Position numbers and translations under genes: made by a program
The notes under the pieces: generated by a model
The model's input: the letters and a program-made list of their open reading frames with translations, nothing else
The model's database searches: none
What the model was told of the DNA's origin: nothing
Origin: an uncultured Verrucomicrobiales bacterium
GTDB lineage: Bacteria > Verrucomicrobiota > Verrucomicrobiia > Verrucomicrobiales > Akkermansiaceae
Length of the DNA: 11,817 nt
Direction of reading: 5' to 3'
NCBI GenBank assembly: GCA_937969125.1
Contig: CALBVA010000234.1
Coordinates: 1-11,817, forward strand
Shown here: positions 1 through 6,866 of the stretch, piece after piece
How positions within the stretch are numbered: position 1 is the first letter of the stretch
How the letters are laid out: every line of letters begins with the position of its first letter

Positions 1-904
1 CGTAGGTCACGGTGGCCTGGGTGACTTCGCGGTGACTCGGGATGACCTCGAGTGGGATTCCGGAATCGGTGAAGGCGATCTCCCATGAGGAGCTGGAGGC
101 ACGGTGGTTGCCCTTCGCGAGCCATGGATATCGTTGCACGATTTCCAGTCGCTCCGCTAATCCGGTGCGAGGAACTGCGACTTTGAAGTAGGGCGAGGCA
201 CCTTTGAGGAACTGCGGGATGGTGAGTTTTGGATTTTTTTTGTGAGCGAGGAAGAGCGAGGCGACATCGATGCCCATGATATTCCGACCATCATAAAGGC
301 CGCGATTAGTGGTGGCTCCGAGCCAGTCCTCGAAGTTGACGGTGCTGATCAAGCCGAGTTCGAGGTGGAGATGGGAGCGTTCGCGATTCAGACCTACCCC
401 AGTGTAGCCCATTCTTCCAAGCGTGGTGCCGGCTTTCACGCGTTGCCCGGTCTCAACCACGGTGGTGGCGAGGTGGGCGTAGAGGCTGACGAAGGGACCG
501 TATCCCCAGTTGTGCTGCACGACGATGTATTTTCCGTAGCTGCTGCCTCCGGCGTTCTTGCTCACCAGGACGACTTCACCATCAGCGATGGCGCGGACGT
601 CATCGAGAGCGTTATTGTTCCGGTCGCGCCGGACAGGTTTGATGTCGAGACCTTCGTGAAATTTGGTGGCAATGATTCCCTCCTTCTCGGTCTGGATCAA
701 AGTCCGAACAAAGCCATATTGTCCGGCAGTCCAAGGTTTGGTGACCTTGCCGTCGCGCTGCCGGACGACATACATGTAGTAGTCCTCCGGTCTTCCCTCG
801 AAAAGGGCGCGATTGTCAGTCGGGAGTTGCAGGTTCAGGGGTGTCTGCGCGGTCAGTGGGGTGACCAGAGACAGGATGAGGAAAAGAAGGCGGGAGGGAT
901 TCAT
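1..904 (-). CDS. M23 family metallopeptidase, secreted (C-terminus beyond window)
   Basis: Predicted zinc metallopeptidase of the M23 (lysostaphin/LytM) family, which cleaves peptide cross-bridges of peptidoglycan in the periplasm. The 301 visible residues start at ATG 904 with a signal peptide (MNPSRLLFLILSLVTPLTAQ, likely cut after residue 20). The zinc site is complete: HEGLD at 83-87 (His83, Asp87) and HLHLEL at 178-183 (His180 ligand, His178 catalytic), with YAHL (His144) between them, as in active M23 enzymes. An insertion at about residues 91-103 (RRDRNNNALDDV) carries an Asp/Asn-rich, calcium-loop-like stretch just after the first motif. About 120 residues follow the catalytic core and the frame is still open at base 1, so a further C-terminal domain of unknown type is lost. 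It begins 36 bp after the preceding gene, with no Shine-Dalgarno sequence. Family assignment is firm; the exact substrate is inferred. Confidence 0.93.
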   Translation of the reverse strand, partial: MNPSRLLFLILSLVTPLTAQTPLNLQLPTDNRALFEGRPEDYYMYVVRQRDGKVTKPWTAGQYGFVRTLIQTEKEGIIATKFHEGLDIKPVRRDRNNNALDDVRAIADGEVVLVSKNAGGSSYGKYIVVQHNWGYGPFVSLYAHLATTVVETGQRVKAGTTLGRMGYTGVGLNRERSHLHLELGLISTVNFEDWLGATTNRGLYDGRNIMGIDVASLFLAHKKNPKLTIPQFLKGASPYFKVAVPRTGLAERLEIVQRYPWLAKGNHRASSSSWEIAFTDSGIPLEVIPSHREVTQATVTY

Positions 905-940
905 GAATCGGAACGCTCGGGAGTCGGCTGTTTAAGCGGA

Positions 941-1510
941 TTAGGACTTACGGCGGTTACGCTCTTTTTGCTCTTCCTTGCGACGCTTGATTTCGGCTTT
1001 GCGTGCTTTTTTGTGATCCTTCAAACGCTTCTTCCAAGTCTTCCGGTCTTCGCCGATATGGGGAATGACGTAATCGAAGGCAATGATCTCGGCCTTGGTC
1101 AGTCCTTGCCAGATGACGAGCTTTCCGTCGATGATGGGTCGATCAATGTAGACGGAATCGACTGCGCGGCCATTTAGCATGGCGACAATCCACTTGCCCT
1201 GATTTTGGGTGGTGAGGGCGGAGACTCGGTTGATGGCGGCGCGATTAAAAAGGAAGGTGGAGCCAGCGGTGCCGTCCTGCGCGAAGAAGGGTTTATGGGC
1301 GACGATCTCCTTGTTCATGACCAGTGGGGTCTTTTGGAAGAAGCGTTTCTTATTTCCCATTTGCAGAGGGAAAACCATTTTCTGGCCATCGGTGTGATGG
1401 CCCTCCAGATGGAAGGTGAGGCGGTTTTTAGTTTTCTTCTTACCGCCGGAGGCGAAGGCCGGGGTGCAGAGGCAGAGGGCGAGGATTGAGAGAATAATAC
1501 GGCGTGTCAT
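941..1510 (-). CDS. Secreted SecD P1-head-like protein with basic C-terminal tail
   Basis: A 189-residue exported protein with a signal peptide (MTRRIILSILALCLCTPAFA, cut about residue 20). Residues about 62-146 read like the periplasmic P1 head subdomain of the SecD translocase subunit: PLVMNKEI at 62-69, FNRAAINRVSALT at 88-100, GKWIVAMLNGRAVDSVYI at 105-122, and PIIDGKLVIWQGLTKAE at 125-141. In SecD the same order occurs around 'Gk-laivldG-v-saP-I-I-Gk-I-G-fs-eA'. No SecD transmembrane segments are present. The last 36 residues are highly basic (19 Lys/Arg) and probably helical. I chose ATG 1510 because it sits directly before the signal peptide. A TTG at 1555 overlaps the preceding stop (TTGA) and would add 15 residues. 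No ribosome binding site is visible. The role is unknown; the SecD link is recognised by eye. Confidence 0.75.
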   Translation of the reverse strand: MTRRIILSILALCLCTPAFASGGKKKTKNRLTFHLEGHHTDGQKMVFPLQMGNKKRFFQKTPLVMNKEIVAHKPFFAQDGTAGSTFLFNRAAINRVSALTTQNQGKWIVAMLNGRAVDSVYIDRPIIDGKLVIWQGLTKAEIIAFDYVIPHIGEDRKTWKKRLKDHKKARKAEIKRRKEEQKERNRRKS

Positions 1511-1551
1511 GGGATTTGTGTGGTGTGGTGTGATGGTTTGTTGAATCGGAA

Positions 1552-2172
1552 TCAACCGAGGTGCGGGCAGAAGGGGTTTCCGGCTTTCTCGCTGGCGATG
1601 CTAGTGCGGGGGCCATGTCCGGGAAATACGGCGGTTTCTTCCGGGAGGGTGTAGAGTTTTTTGCGAATGGAGTCGAGGAGTTGATCATGGTCTCCGCCGG
1701 GGAGATCGGTGCGGCCAATACTACCGTTAAAGAGGGCATCACCGGCGAAGAGAAAGGACTCCGCGACGAGGTGGAAGGATATGGAGTCCGGAGAGTGACC
1801 TGGCACGTGCGCGATCTCGAAAGTCAAGCCCGCCGCTTCCAGAGATGGGGTCCCTTTGAGAACTTCATCGATCTCGTATGGCGGAATCTCCACGGGCAGG
1901 CCCATTTCACGGACCCGCTTTTCCATAATGATTTCCGGATCATAGGGATGGTAGGACCAGACCTTTGCTCCCGCCTCGCGGAGGGCTGCCACTTCTTCAA
2001 CATGATCGAAATGTTGGTGCGTGAGCAGGAGGTGGGTGGGCTTGAGACCCAACTCACGAAGGTGTGCGGTGATGCCTTGGGGGGCATCAATGACGAGGCA
2101 TTCATTGTCCTCAAGTTCGAGAATGTAGCCGTTTGTCTGGACGAAACCGCCAGTGAAAGTTTGCAGATTCAT
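1552..2172 (-). CDS. MBL-fold metallo-hydrolase (glyoxalase II-like)
   Basis: A 206-residue cytoplasmic metallo-beta-lactamase-fold hydrolase of the glyoxalase II/YcbL type, which typically hydrolyses thioesters or related substrates with two metal ions. All metal ligands are visible: HQHFDH at 52-57 (His52, His54, Asp56, His57), His126 in PGHSPDS, Asp145 in FAGDALF and His186 in FPGHGPRTS. The GRTDLPGGD stretch at 153-161 is typical of the small single-domain YcbL-like members, and the length fits them. It lacks the C-terminal domain of classical glyoxalase II, so S-lactoylglutathione is not assured as substrate. ATG 2172 overlaps the aroB stop (ATGA, 2169-2172), which supports the start and suggests translational coupling. 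The family is firm; the substrate is unknown. Confidence 0.92.
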   Translation of the reverse strand: MNLQTFTGGFVQTNGYILELEDNECLVIDAPQGITAHLRELGLKPTHLLLTHQHFDHVEEVAALREAGAKVWSYHPYDPEIIMEKRVREMGLPVEIPPYEIDEVLKGTPSLEAAGLTFEIAHVPGHSPDSISFHLVAESFLFAGDALFNGSIGRTDLPGGDHDQLLDSIRKKLYTLPEETAVFPGHGPRTSIASEKAGNPFCPHLG

Positions 2173-3248
2173 GAGCGGAGGGAGTCAATGACAGGGCCGA
2201 TTTCATCCATCGGAATGGTATCGCAGGTGACACCGTTGCCAGCGCGGTCGAGCAGGATGAAGGTGCGTTTGTCACCGGAGAATTTTTTATCGCGGGCGAG
2301 TTTTTCGAGCACGAGGTCGGTGGAGATTTCCTTCGGCAGGATGAGGGGGAGCTTGAACTTCTGGAGAAGGCGGAGGATGCGTGCGGAATCAGTTGGAGGG
2401 AGGCCTGCGTGTTTTTTAGAGAGTTTCAAGGCGGCCCGAATCCCGAGTGAGATGGCTTCGCCGTGCAGGAGGGTGCCGTAGGGGACGGAGGCTTCGATCC
2501 CGTGACCGATGGTGTGGCCGAAGTTCAAGAGGGCTCGAACGCCGGAGGTCTCCTGCTCATCCTCTTCGACTACGCGGGCTTTGATTGCGACGTTTTGTGC
2601 GATGAGGGTGGGGGAGACATTTTGATCAAGCGGATCCAGAGCCTCGAGGTCGGTGAGCATATCGACATCGCGGATGGCGGCGTGCTTGATGACCTCGGCG
2701 AAGCCCTCGCGGAATTCGCGTGGGGCGAGGCTGCGTAGGGTTTCAGGATCAGCAAGGACGAGACGTGGTTGATGGAAGGAGCCGATGAGATTTTTGCCAT
2801 CGGGTGTATTGACCCCGGTCTTCCCGCCAACTGCTGAATCGACCTGCGAGACGATAGTGGTGGGAATTTGGACAAAGGGAATGCCCCGGTAAAAGATGGC
2901 GGCTACGAATCCAGCGAGGTCACCGACCACGCCGCCGCCGAGGGCGATGATGAAGGATGAGCGGTCATGGCCATCCTCGATGAGGGAGCGACAGAGTGAG
3001 GTGACCTCGCCCATGGACTTCGAGCCTTCTCCGGCGGGGAAGACGTGGGCGGTGGTTTCGAAGCCGGAGACCTCAAGCGCGCGTTCGACTTCCGGAAGGT
3101 ACAGGCCGGCGACATTGTGATCCGAGATGATGGCACAGCGTCCAGTCAATCCCGCCTCTTTCACGCGCATCCCGACTTCACGAATGAGGCCGTTTTCAAC
3201 AAGAATGGGGTAGGAGCGGGATCCCAGGCTGACTTTAACAGTGTTCAT
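2169..3248 (-). CDS. aroB: 3-dehydroquinate synthase
   Basis: AroB converts 3-deoxy-D-arabino-heptulosonate 7-phosphate to 3-dehydroquinate, step two of the shikimate pathway, in the cytoplasm with NAD and a divalent metal. The protein has 359 residues, the normal length. Signature segments are the NAD-binding GGGVVGDLAGF at 104-114, PTTIVSQVDSAVGGKTGVN at 129-147, and the metal site: Glu185 in FAEVIKHA, His245 in NFGHTIGHG and His262 in LLHGEA. The frame stays open further upstream to about 3386, but that extension is the antisense of neither domain nor signal peptide. ATG 3248 gives the canonical N-terminus and overlaps the exonuclease stop by four bases (ATGA, 3245-3248), so I use it. The 3' end likewise overlaps the MBL gene. 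No other shikimate gene is in the window. Confidence 0.97.
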   Translation of the reverse strand: MNTVKVSLGSRSYPILVENGLIREVGMRVKEAGLTGRCAIISDHNVAGLYLPEVERALEVSGFETTAHVFPAGEGSKSMGEVTSLCRSLIEDGHDRSSFIIALGGGVVGDLAGFVAAIFYRGIPFVQIPTTIVSQVDSAVGGKTGVNTPDGKNLIGSFHQPRLVLADPETLRSLAPREFREGFAEVIKHAAIRDVDMLTDLEALDPLDQNVSPTLIAQNVAIKARVVEEDEQETSGVRALLNFGHTIGHGIEASVPYGTLLHGEAISLGIRAALKLSKKHAGLPPTDSARILRLLQKFKLPLILPKEISTDLVLEKLARDKKFSGDKRTFILLDRAGNGVTCDTIPMDEIGPVIDSLRS

Positions 3249-3838
3249 GAGTGGCGGAGGCGGTGCCAGGCCGTGGTGTCCGGCTTGAGCAGGACTTCCA
3301 TCGGGGCACCGGCGAGATCGAATTCGCAGACAAGATGATGAAGGATGGCGAGTGAGGCAAGCGCATCGTAGAGCGCATCGTGCCAAGTCCGTCCTTCGGC
3401 CTGATTTTCAAATTCAGTCAGGCCCAATGAACGGCAGAGATCACCGAGGGAGTGGGATTTCTCTTCCGGCCAGGCTGCACGGGAAAGTTGGAGGGTATCA
3501 ATCCACGGGCCAAAGGAATGTCCGGGGAAGGTGCGGAGGAAGCGTTTTTCCGTTCCGTGACCATGCGCGACGACTGGACCACGGCCCAATCGCTCCTTCA
3601 AAATCGGCCACAGGGAAAGCAGGGATGGGGCATCCTTGAGATCATCGGTGGTGATACCGTGGACTTTCCGAGCGGACCAGGTGATTTTCTGTTCACACTG
3701 GAGGAATGAGACGTAGGGGTTTTTAATCCCGCCTTCCACTGTCCATGAGCCCAGTCCGATCTGCACCGGTGCATCGGTGCGCCCGCGCACGGTTCCCGCC
3801 GACTCGAAGTCGATGGCGGTGAAGATGGTCTCGCTAAT
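3245..3838 (-). CDS. DEDDh 3'-5' exonuclease domain protein, non-canonical start
   Basis: A DnaQ-like DEDDh exonuclease. Motif I is IDFESAG with Asp at codon 3811-3809 and Glu at 3805-3803. VHGIT lies before motif II, and motif III is HDALYDA (codons from about 3382 down to 3362). Motif II reads AHGHGTEKRFL, with Glu where Asp is usual. Such proteins trim DNA or RNA 3' ends; the substrate here is unknown. The frame is open from 3898, but no ATG, GTG, TTG or CTG occurs in frame before motif I. The first conventional start, GTG at 3790, would remove the catalytic Asp and Glu. I therefore give ATT 3838 (197 residues) as a provisional start; ATC 3826 or 3844 are alternatives, and an upstream sequence error is possible. 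It follows the PBP2-like gene (stop at 3892) and its stop overlaps the aroB start (ATGA). Confidence 0.82.
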   Translation of the reverse strand: MSETIFTAIDFESAGTVRGRTDAPVQIGLGSWTVEGGIKNPYVSFLQCEQKITWSARKVHGITTDDLKDAPSLLSLWPILKERLGRGPVVAHGHGTEKRFLRTFPGHSFGPWIDTLQLSRAAWPEEKSHSLGDLCRSLGLTEFENQAEGRTWHDALYDALASLAILHHLVCEFDLAGAPMEVLLKPDTTAWHRLRHS

Positions 3839-3891
3839 CTTGATAGAAAGGAGATAGCGGAATGGGCGAGCTTCGCAAGACCGGTGAGACT

Positions 3892-6045
3892 CTATTGGTC
3901 AGCCGGAACCTCAGGTTCCTGGGTTGGTTCATCGGTGGGAGCTACCGGTTCGGCCTTAGGGGGATCGACAGGTTCTGCCTCCGGGACCGTGGGGAGTTCA
4001 ACGGAAGGGATGGTGCTGGGGTCACCGGGCTCTGGAGTTGGGACCGGAGGGTCTTCGACCACGGGTTCTGCGACGGGAATCTCCTCTTCATCGTCTTCAT
4101 TCACAATGAGGGCGCGTGGGATATCCTCTTCTTCTTCCTCCTCTTCATCGAAGCGATCATCACGGACTATGGTAGCACGACCAGCCGGTTTGAGATTTGT
4201 CTGAATCTCGCTGCGGAACTTCCGGAAGAAGCGCTTCACCATCGGGGCGGCCTTTCGACCACCACTGACGGATTCTCCAGGGACACCTTCATATACCACG
4301 GCGTAGGCATAGCGTGGGTTATCGAAGGGGAAGAATCCGGCAAACCAGGCGAGGTTTTGATTGATCTCCGGTTTCCACTGAGCGGTTCCAGTTTTTCCGC
4401 ACATGATGGTGAAGCCGATATCGGCACGTTTGCCGGTGCCATAACTCGCGTGCACGACGTTTCGCATGCCTTCGCGGGTGACGCGCAGGGCGGATGCATC
4501 GACATTCAGGTTATTCCGCACAGTGGGCAGGGGCGCCTCGATCACGCGGCCATGAAAGTCCTGGATCTGCCGGACGAGCTGGAGCTGCAGGAGGGCGGAG
4601 CCATTGCCAATCGCGGCCATGGATTGAGCCACCTGCAGCGGGGTCGAAAGAGAAAGACCCTGGCCGATGGCGAGGTTAGCGGTGTCACCATCGGTGGTGG
4701 TGCGGCCCATGCGGCGCTTAATGTATTCCGGAGAGGGCATGATGCCTGCGGATTCACCGACGAGGGGGAGGCCCGTTTTCGATCCATACCCCATACGGCG
4801 GGCGACGGAGAGGAAGGTTTGTGGGCCGGTTTTCATACCGGCCTGGATGAACCAGGGATTGTTGGAAATGGCCAAAGCGAGCTTTGGTCCCACCCAGCCT
4901 TTTGGCTTCCGCGAATGGTCATAAAATTTTCTCTCGCCGACTTTGACGAAGGCTTGGCAGTTGAACTTCTGGTTATAGCGAATGGCTCCGCTGGTAATGG
5001 AGGCGAGGGTGATTACTGGTTTGAAAGTAGAGGCGGGAGGGTAGGCGGCCTGGAAAGCCCGACCGAAAAGCGGCTTTGAGGGATCATCCGAGAGCTCCTT
5101 ATACCGTTCGTTCGTGATGTAAGGAACGAATTCGTTCAGATCAAAAGTCGGGCGGGAGGCCATCACGAGAACTTCACCGGTGTGGATATCAATGACGACC
5201 ATCGCTCCGCGCTTACAGCCTTCACGGAGCACGCGCTCGGCATATTGCTGCCAATCCATATCGATGGTGGTCACGACGTTTCCGCCGGGGCGGGGGACGC
5301 GCACTGCCTCGTCATGCACTTTACGGCCGTCTTTATCGAAGATCATTTTCTTCTGTCCGGGGATGCCGCGGAGCTTACTGTCGAAGACGCGTTCGAATCC
5401 GGCTTTTCCCATTGTGGACTGGAAGAGCGGGTCGCCGTCATTGATCGGGCCGGAGGGCAGGACAGTCTGAGCGCCGACGTATCCGATGAGGTGCGCCCCG
5501 AGGGATTTCATCGGATAGAATCGCTGATAGACCGGCAGGAGGGCGAGGCCCTCGGGGAGGTCGGACTCTAACTTTTTAGCCTCTTTTTCGGTGAGGATTT
5601 GGGAGATCTTACGAGGGAGCCAGCGGCGGTTTTTATAGTAGTGGGTGAGCTTGGCGTCCGAATATTCCTCGTTGCCATTCACGAGGGTATTGGCCTCGGC
5701 GATTCTTTCCTGGGCCCAGGCTACGGCGGCGGCGGGCGATTTGTCCTCGCCTTTGTATTGGGTGAAATCGAGGGCGAGATGATACGCCATGCGGGTCTGG
5801 GCGAGCGGACGACCTTCACGATCCAGAATGAGTCCCCGCGGCGCAGGGATGGAGATCGTCATCGTGCGGGCATTACTCTCGTTAAAAATCGAGCCATCCT
5901 GTGCAGTTAGTCCGGTCTCCTCGACTTCCGTTTCCTCAGGGAGAGTGGGATTGACCACAGTCCCATCAATCGTCTCCTGTGCCGTGAGGCAGGAGGTCAT
6001 TGTGAAAAGACCGAAGGTGGCTCGGGTCAGTCGCATCCAGTTCAT
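3892..6045 (-). CDS. Penicillin-binding protein 2-like D,D-transpeptidase
   Basis: A 717-residue class B penicillin-binding protein of the PBP2 type, which cross-links peptidoglycan during cell elongation, on the periplasmic side. The dimer/pedestal domain spans about residues 62-250 (APRGLILDREGRPLAQ at 68-83; YPMKSLGAHLIGYVG at 177-191). The transpeptidase domain spans about 255-610. Its motifs are SxxK at Ser339-Thr-Phe-Lys342 (in YPPASTFK, where Gly is usual before Ser), SxN at 394-396 (SNN) and KTG at 551-553, plus AIGQG at 459-463. The N-terminus (MNWMRLTRATFGLFTMTSCL) looks like a short cleavable signal peptide, possibly a weak lipobox (MTSC), rather than the usual long membrane anchor. 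A tail of about 98 residues after the catalytic domain is acidic and proline-rich. ATG 6045 has no Shine-Dalgarno. Usual mreBCD/rodA partners are not in view, so I leave the symbol blank. Confidence 0.94.
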   Translation of the reverse strand: MNWMRLTRATFGLFTMTSCLTAQETIDGTVVNPTLPEETEVEETGLTAQDGSIFNESNARTMTISIPAPRGLILDREGRPLAQTRMAYHLALDFTQYKGEDKSPAAAVAWAQERIAEANTLVNGNEEYSDAKLTHYYKNRRWLPRKISQILTEKEAKKLESDLPEGLALLPVYQRFYPMKSLGAHLIGYVGAQTVLPSGPINDGDPLFQSTMGKAGFERVFDSKLRGIPGQKKMIFDKDGRKVHDEAVRVPRPGGNVVTTIDMDWQQYAERVLREGCKRGAMVVIDIHTGEVLVMASRPTFDLNEFVPYITNERYKELSDDPSKPLFGRAFQAAYPPASTFKPVITLASITSGAIRYNQKFNCQAFVKVGERKFYDHSRKPKGWVGPKLALAISNNPWFIQAGMKTGPQTFLSVARRMGYGSKTGLPLVGESAGIMPSPEYIKRRMGRTTTDGDTANLAIGQGLSLSTPLQVAQSMAAIGNGSALLQLQLVRQIQDFHGRVIEAPLPTVRNNLNVDASALRVTREGMRNVVHASYGTGKRADIGFTIMCGKTGTAQWKPEINQNLAWFAGFFPFDNPRYAYAVVYEGVPGESVSGGRKAAPMVKRFFRKFRSEIQTNLKPAGRATIVRDDRFDEEEEEEEDIPRALIVNEDDEEEIPVAEPVVEDPPVPTPEPGDPSTIPSVELPTVPEAEPVDPPKAEPVAPTDEPTQEPEVPADQ
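3895..4188 (-). other. Acidic, proline-rich C-terminal tail of the PBP2-like protein
   Basis: Residues 620-717 of the transpeptidase lie outside the catalytic domain. They begin with an acidic run (seven consecutive Glu at 634-640, encoded by an almost pure GAG/GAA tract at 4126-4146), then EDDEEE, then a Pro/Glu/Val-rich stretch with repeated 'EP' and 'VP' units to the stop. The composition suggests a disordered, strongly negative segment. Its role is unknown; a protein-binding or wall-spanning linker is possible. Confidence 0.8.
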
Positions 6046-6063
6046 GAAAGGAAATCTAGGCTC

Positions 6064-6099
6064 AAAACGGCGACCTGACCAGCCTTACCGGGTCGGTCG
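6064..6099 (-). terminator. Hairpin with short T run after the lipoprotein gene
   Basis: Read on the minus strand, CGACC-GACC (6099-6091) pairs with GGTC (6080-6077) and GGTCG (6075-6071). This is a 9-bp stem with one bulged A (base 6076) and a 10-base loop, followed by CCG and TTTT (6067-6064). It starts three bases after the lipoprotein stop and ends 19 bases before the PBP2-like start. The T run is short, so it may be a leaky terminator or attenuator rather than a full stop. No room remains for a separate PBP promoter downstream of it. Confidence 0.45.
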
Positions 6100-6101
6100 A
6101 C

Positions 6102-6707
6102 CTACCACTTCCATCCGCGGGGATCGCCACGGAAGCTTTTCACGATTTCGACCGGGATCCAGAGGGTCTCGGTCTTCCACTTTGTTTCGGGCTGCAGCTC
6201 GAATCGGATCCACTTCGTCACCGTGTGGCCCTTTGCGTGGACGGAGACATTGAGATGGATGCGGACGGTGCCATCGGTGCGGGGATAGACCGAGAGTTTT
6301 CCGGGAAGTTGAAACTTGGCAAAGGTTTCTCCCTTCTCCCCGGGGATGGGGACGAATTCAGCCTTCTTCCCGAGATAAGCTCTTGGGAAGGGCTCGTCGC
6401 GTTTCGTCGTGCTGGTGGAGACACGGGCCTGATTGACCCGGATCCACTCGTGAATGCCTTCCTCTCCCTCTGCTTCCACCCGCCAGCGGAAGGGGCCGTC
6501 CAGGGTACCCGTGCCTGCGGCTACGATCATCGCAGAGAAGGCTAGGCCGCCCTTGCCGCCCATCGGTTTCACCCCGCTGTTGACCTGCGCGCCGTTGATC
6601 TCGACTGCGGGAGTTTTTCGGAAGCCGTGGTCCTTCATCCACATCTTGGCACAGCTGGTAAGCAGGAGAGGGATCAGGCAAGCAACGAGGAGGGGAATCG
6701 TTTTCAT
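6102..6707 (-). CDS. Putative lipoprotein of unknown function
   Basis: A 201-residue protein that I cannot assign to a family. It begins MKTIPLLVACLIPLLLTSC, a type II signal peptide with lipobox LTSC at 16-19, so Cys19 should be lipidated and the protein anchored in the envelope. The mature part is rich in alternating beta-prone and basic residues (for example GTVRIHLNVSVHAKGHTVTKW within about residues 145-167) and ends with GDPRGWKW; a beta-sandwich is plausible but not shown. ATG 6707 has the clearest ribosome binding site of the window, AGGAG at 6718-6714 with six bases of spacing, and follows a 267-bp gap, so it probably heads the left transcription block. A GC-rich hairpin follows its stop directly. 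It precedes the PBP2-like gene by 56 bp, which may hint at a cell-wall role, but that is only context. Confidence 0.85.
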   Translation of the reverse strand: MKTIPLLVACLIPLLLTSCAKMWMKDHGFRKTPAVEINGAQVNSGVKPMGGKGGLAFSAMIVAAGTGTLDGPFRWRVEAEGEEGIHEWIRVNQARVSTSTTKRDEPFPRAYLGKKAEFVPIPGEKGETFAKFQLPGKLSVYPRTDGTVRIHLNVSVHAKGHTVTKWIRFELQPETKWKTETLWIPVEIVKSFRGDPRGWKW

Positions 6708-6713
6708 CGGACA

Positions 6714-6741
6714 CTCCTATCGGATCCAGGTATTCTGTCAA
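6714..6741 (-). promoter_or_regulatory. TTGACA box and AGGAG ribosome binding site of the lipoprotein gene
   Basis: On the minus strand a perfect TTGACA lies at 6741-6736 and AGGAG at 6718-6714, six bases before ATG 6707. The Shine-Dalgarno call is good. The promoter call is weak: at 15-17 bases past TTGACA only ATAGGA/TAGGAG is present, a poor -10 that overlaps the ribosome binding site, so the real promoter may lie further upstream. Confidence 0.4.
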
Positions 6742-6837
6742 CGCAACGGCAGCCACCTTTCATGCATTCATGCCCTGACGCTTGATCGGGAATTCATTGG
6801 AAATGCGCTGGGGGATCGAACGTCTCTTTGGTCACTT

Positions 6838-6866
6838 AAAGAAAAACGGATTTGCCCTAGAGGCAA
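6838..6866 (-). terminator. Weak terminator-like hairpin after the DUF1080 gene
   Basis: On the minus strand TTGCC (6866-6862) and GGCAA (6856-6852) form a 5-bp stem with loop TCTAG, followed after five bases by TTTTTCTTT (6846-6838). It lies about 110 bases past the DUF1080 stop, where the right block should end. The stem is short and the T run is not immediately adjacent, so this is a tentative call. Confidence 0.25.

Noticed and set aside
242..1177. A 311-codon plus-strand frame across the M23 and SecD-head-like genes.
   Set aside because: It is antisense to two well-supported minus-strand genes and contains no family motif.
1561..2481. A 306-codon plus-strand frame antisense to the MBL-fold gene and aroB.
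   Set aside because: Both minus-strand genes have complete active-site motifs; the plus frame looks like a shadow.
3249..3386. An upstream extension of aroB by 46 codons.
   Set aside because: It overlaps the exonuclease coding sequence, has no domain, and is unnecessary because ATG 3248 gives the usual AroB N-terminus with an ATGA overlap.
3862..5079. A 405-codon plus-strand reading frame with a good AAAGGAG 8 bases before its ATG, antisense to the PBP2-like gene.
   Set aside because: The PBP2-like gene on the other strand has all catalytic motifs. The plus frame has no recognisable domain and its composition mirrors the acidic tail and repeats of the real gene. The ribosome-binding-like match is the complement of the exonuclease leader.
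6358..6756. A 132-codon minus-strand frame overlapping the lipoprotein gene and starting upstream of it.
   Set aside because: The lipoprotein frame has a clean lipobox signal peptide and AGGAG site; this frame is low-complexity and contains the TTGACA box.
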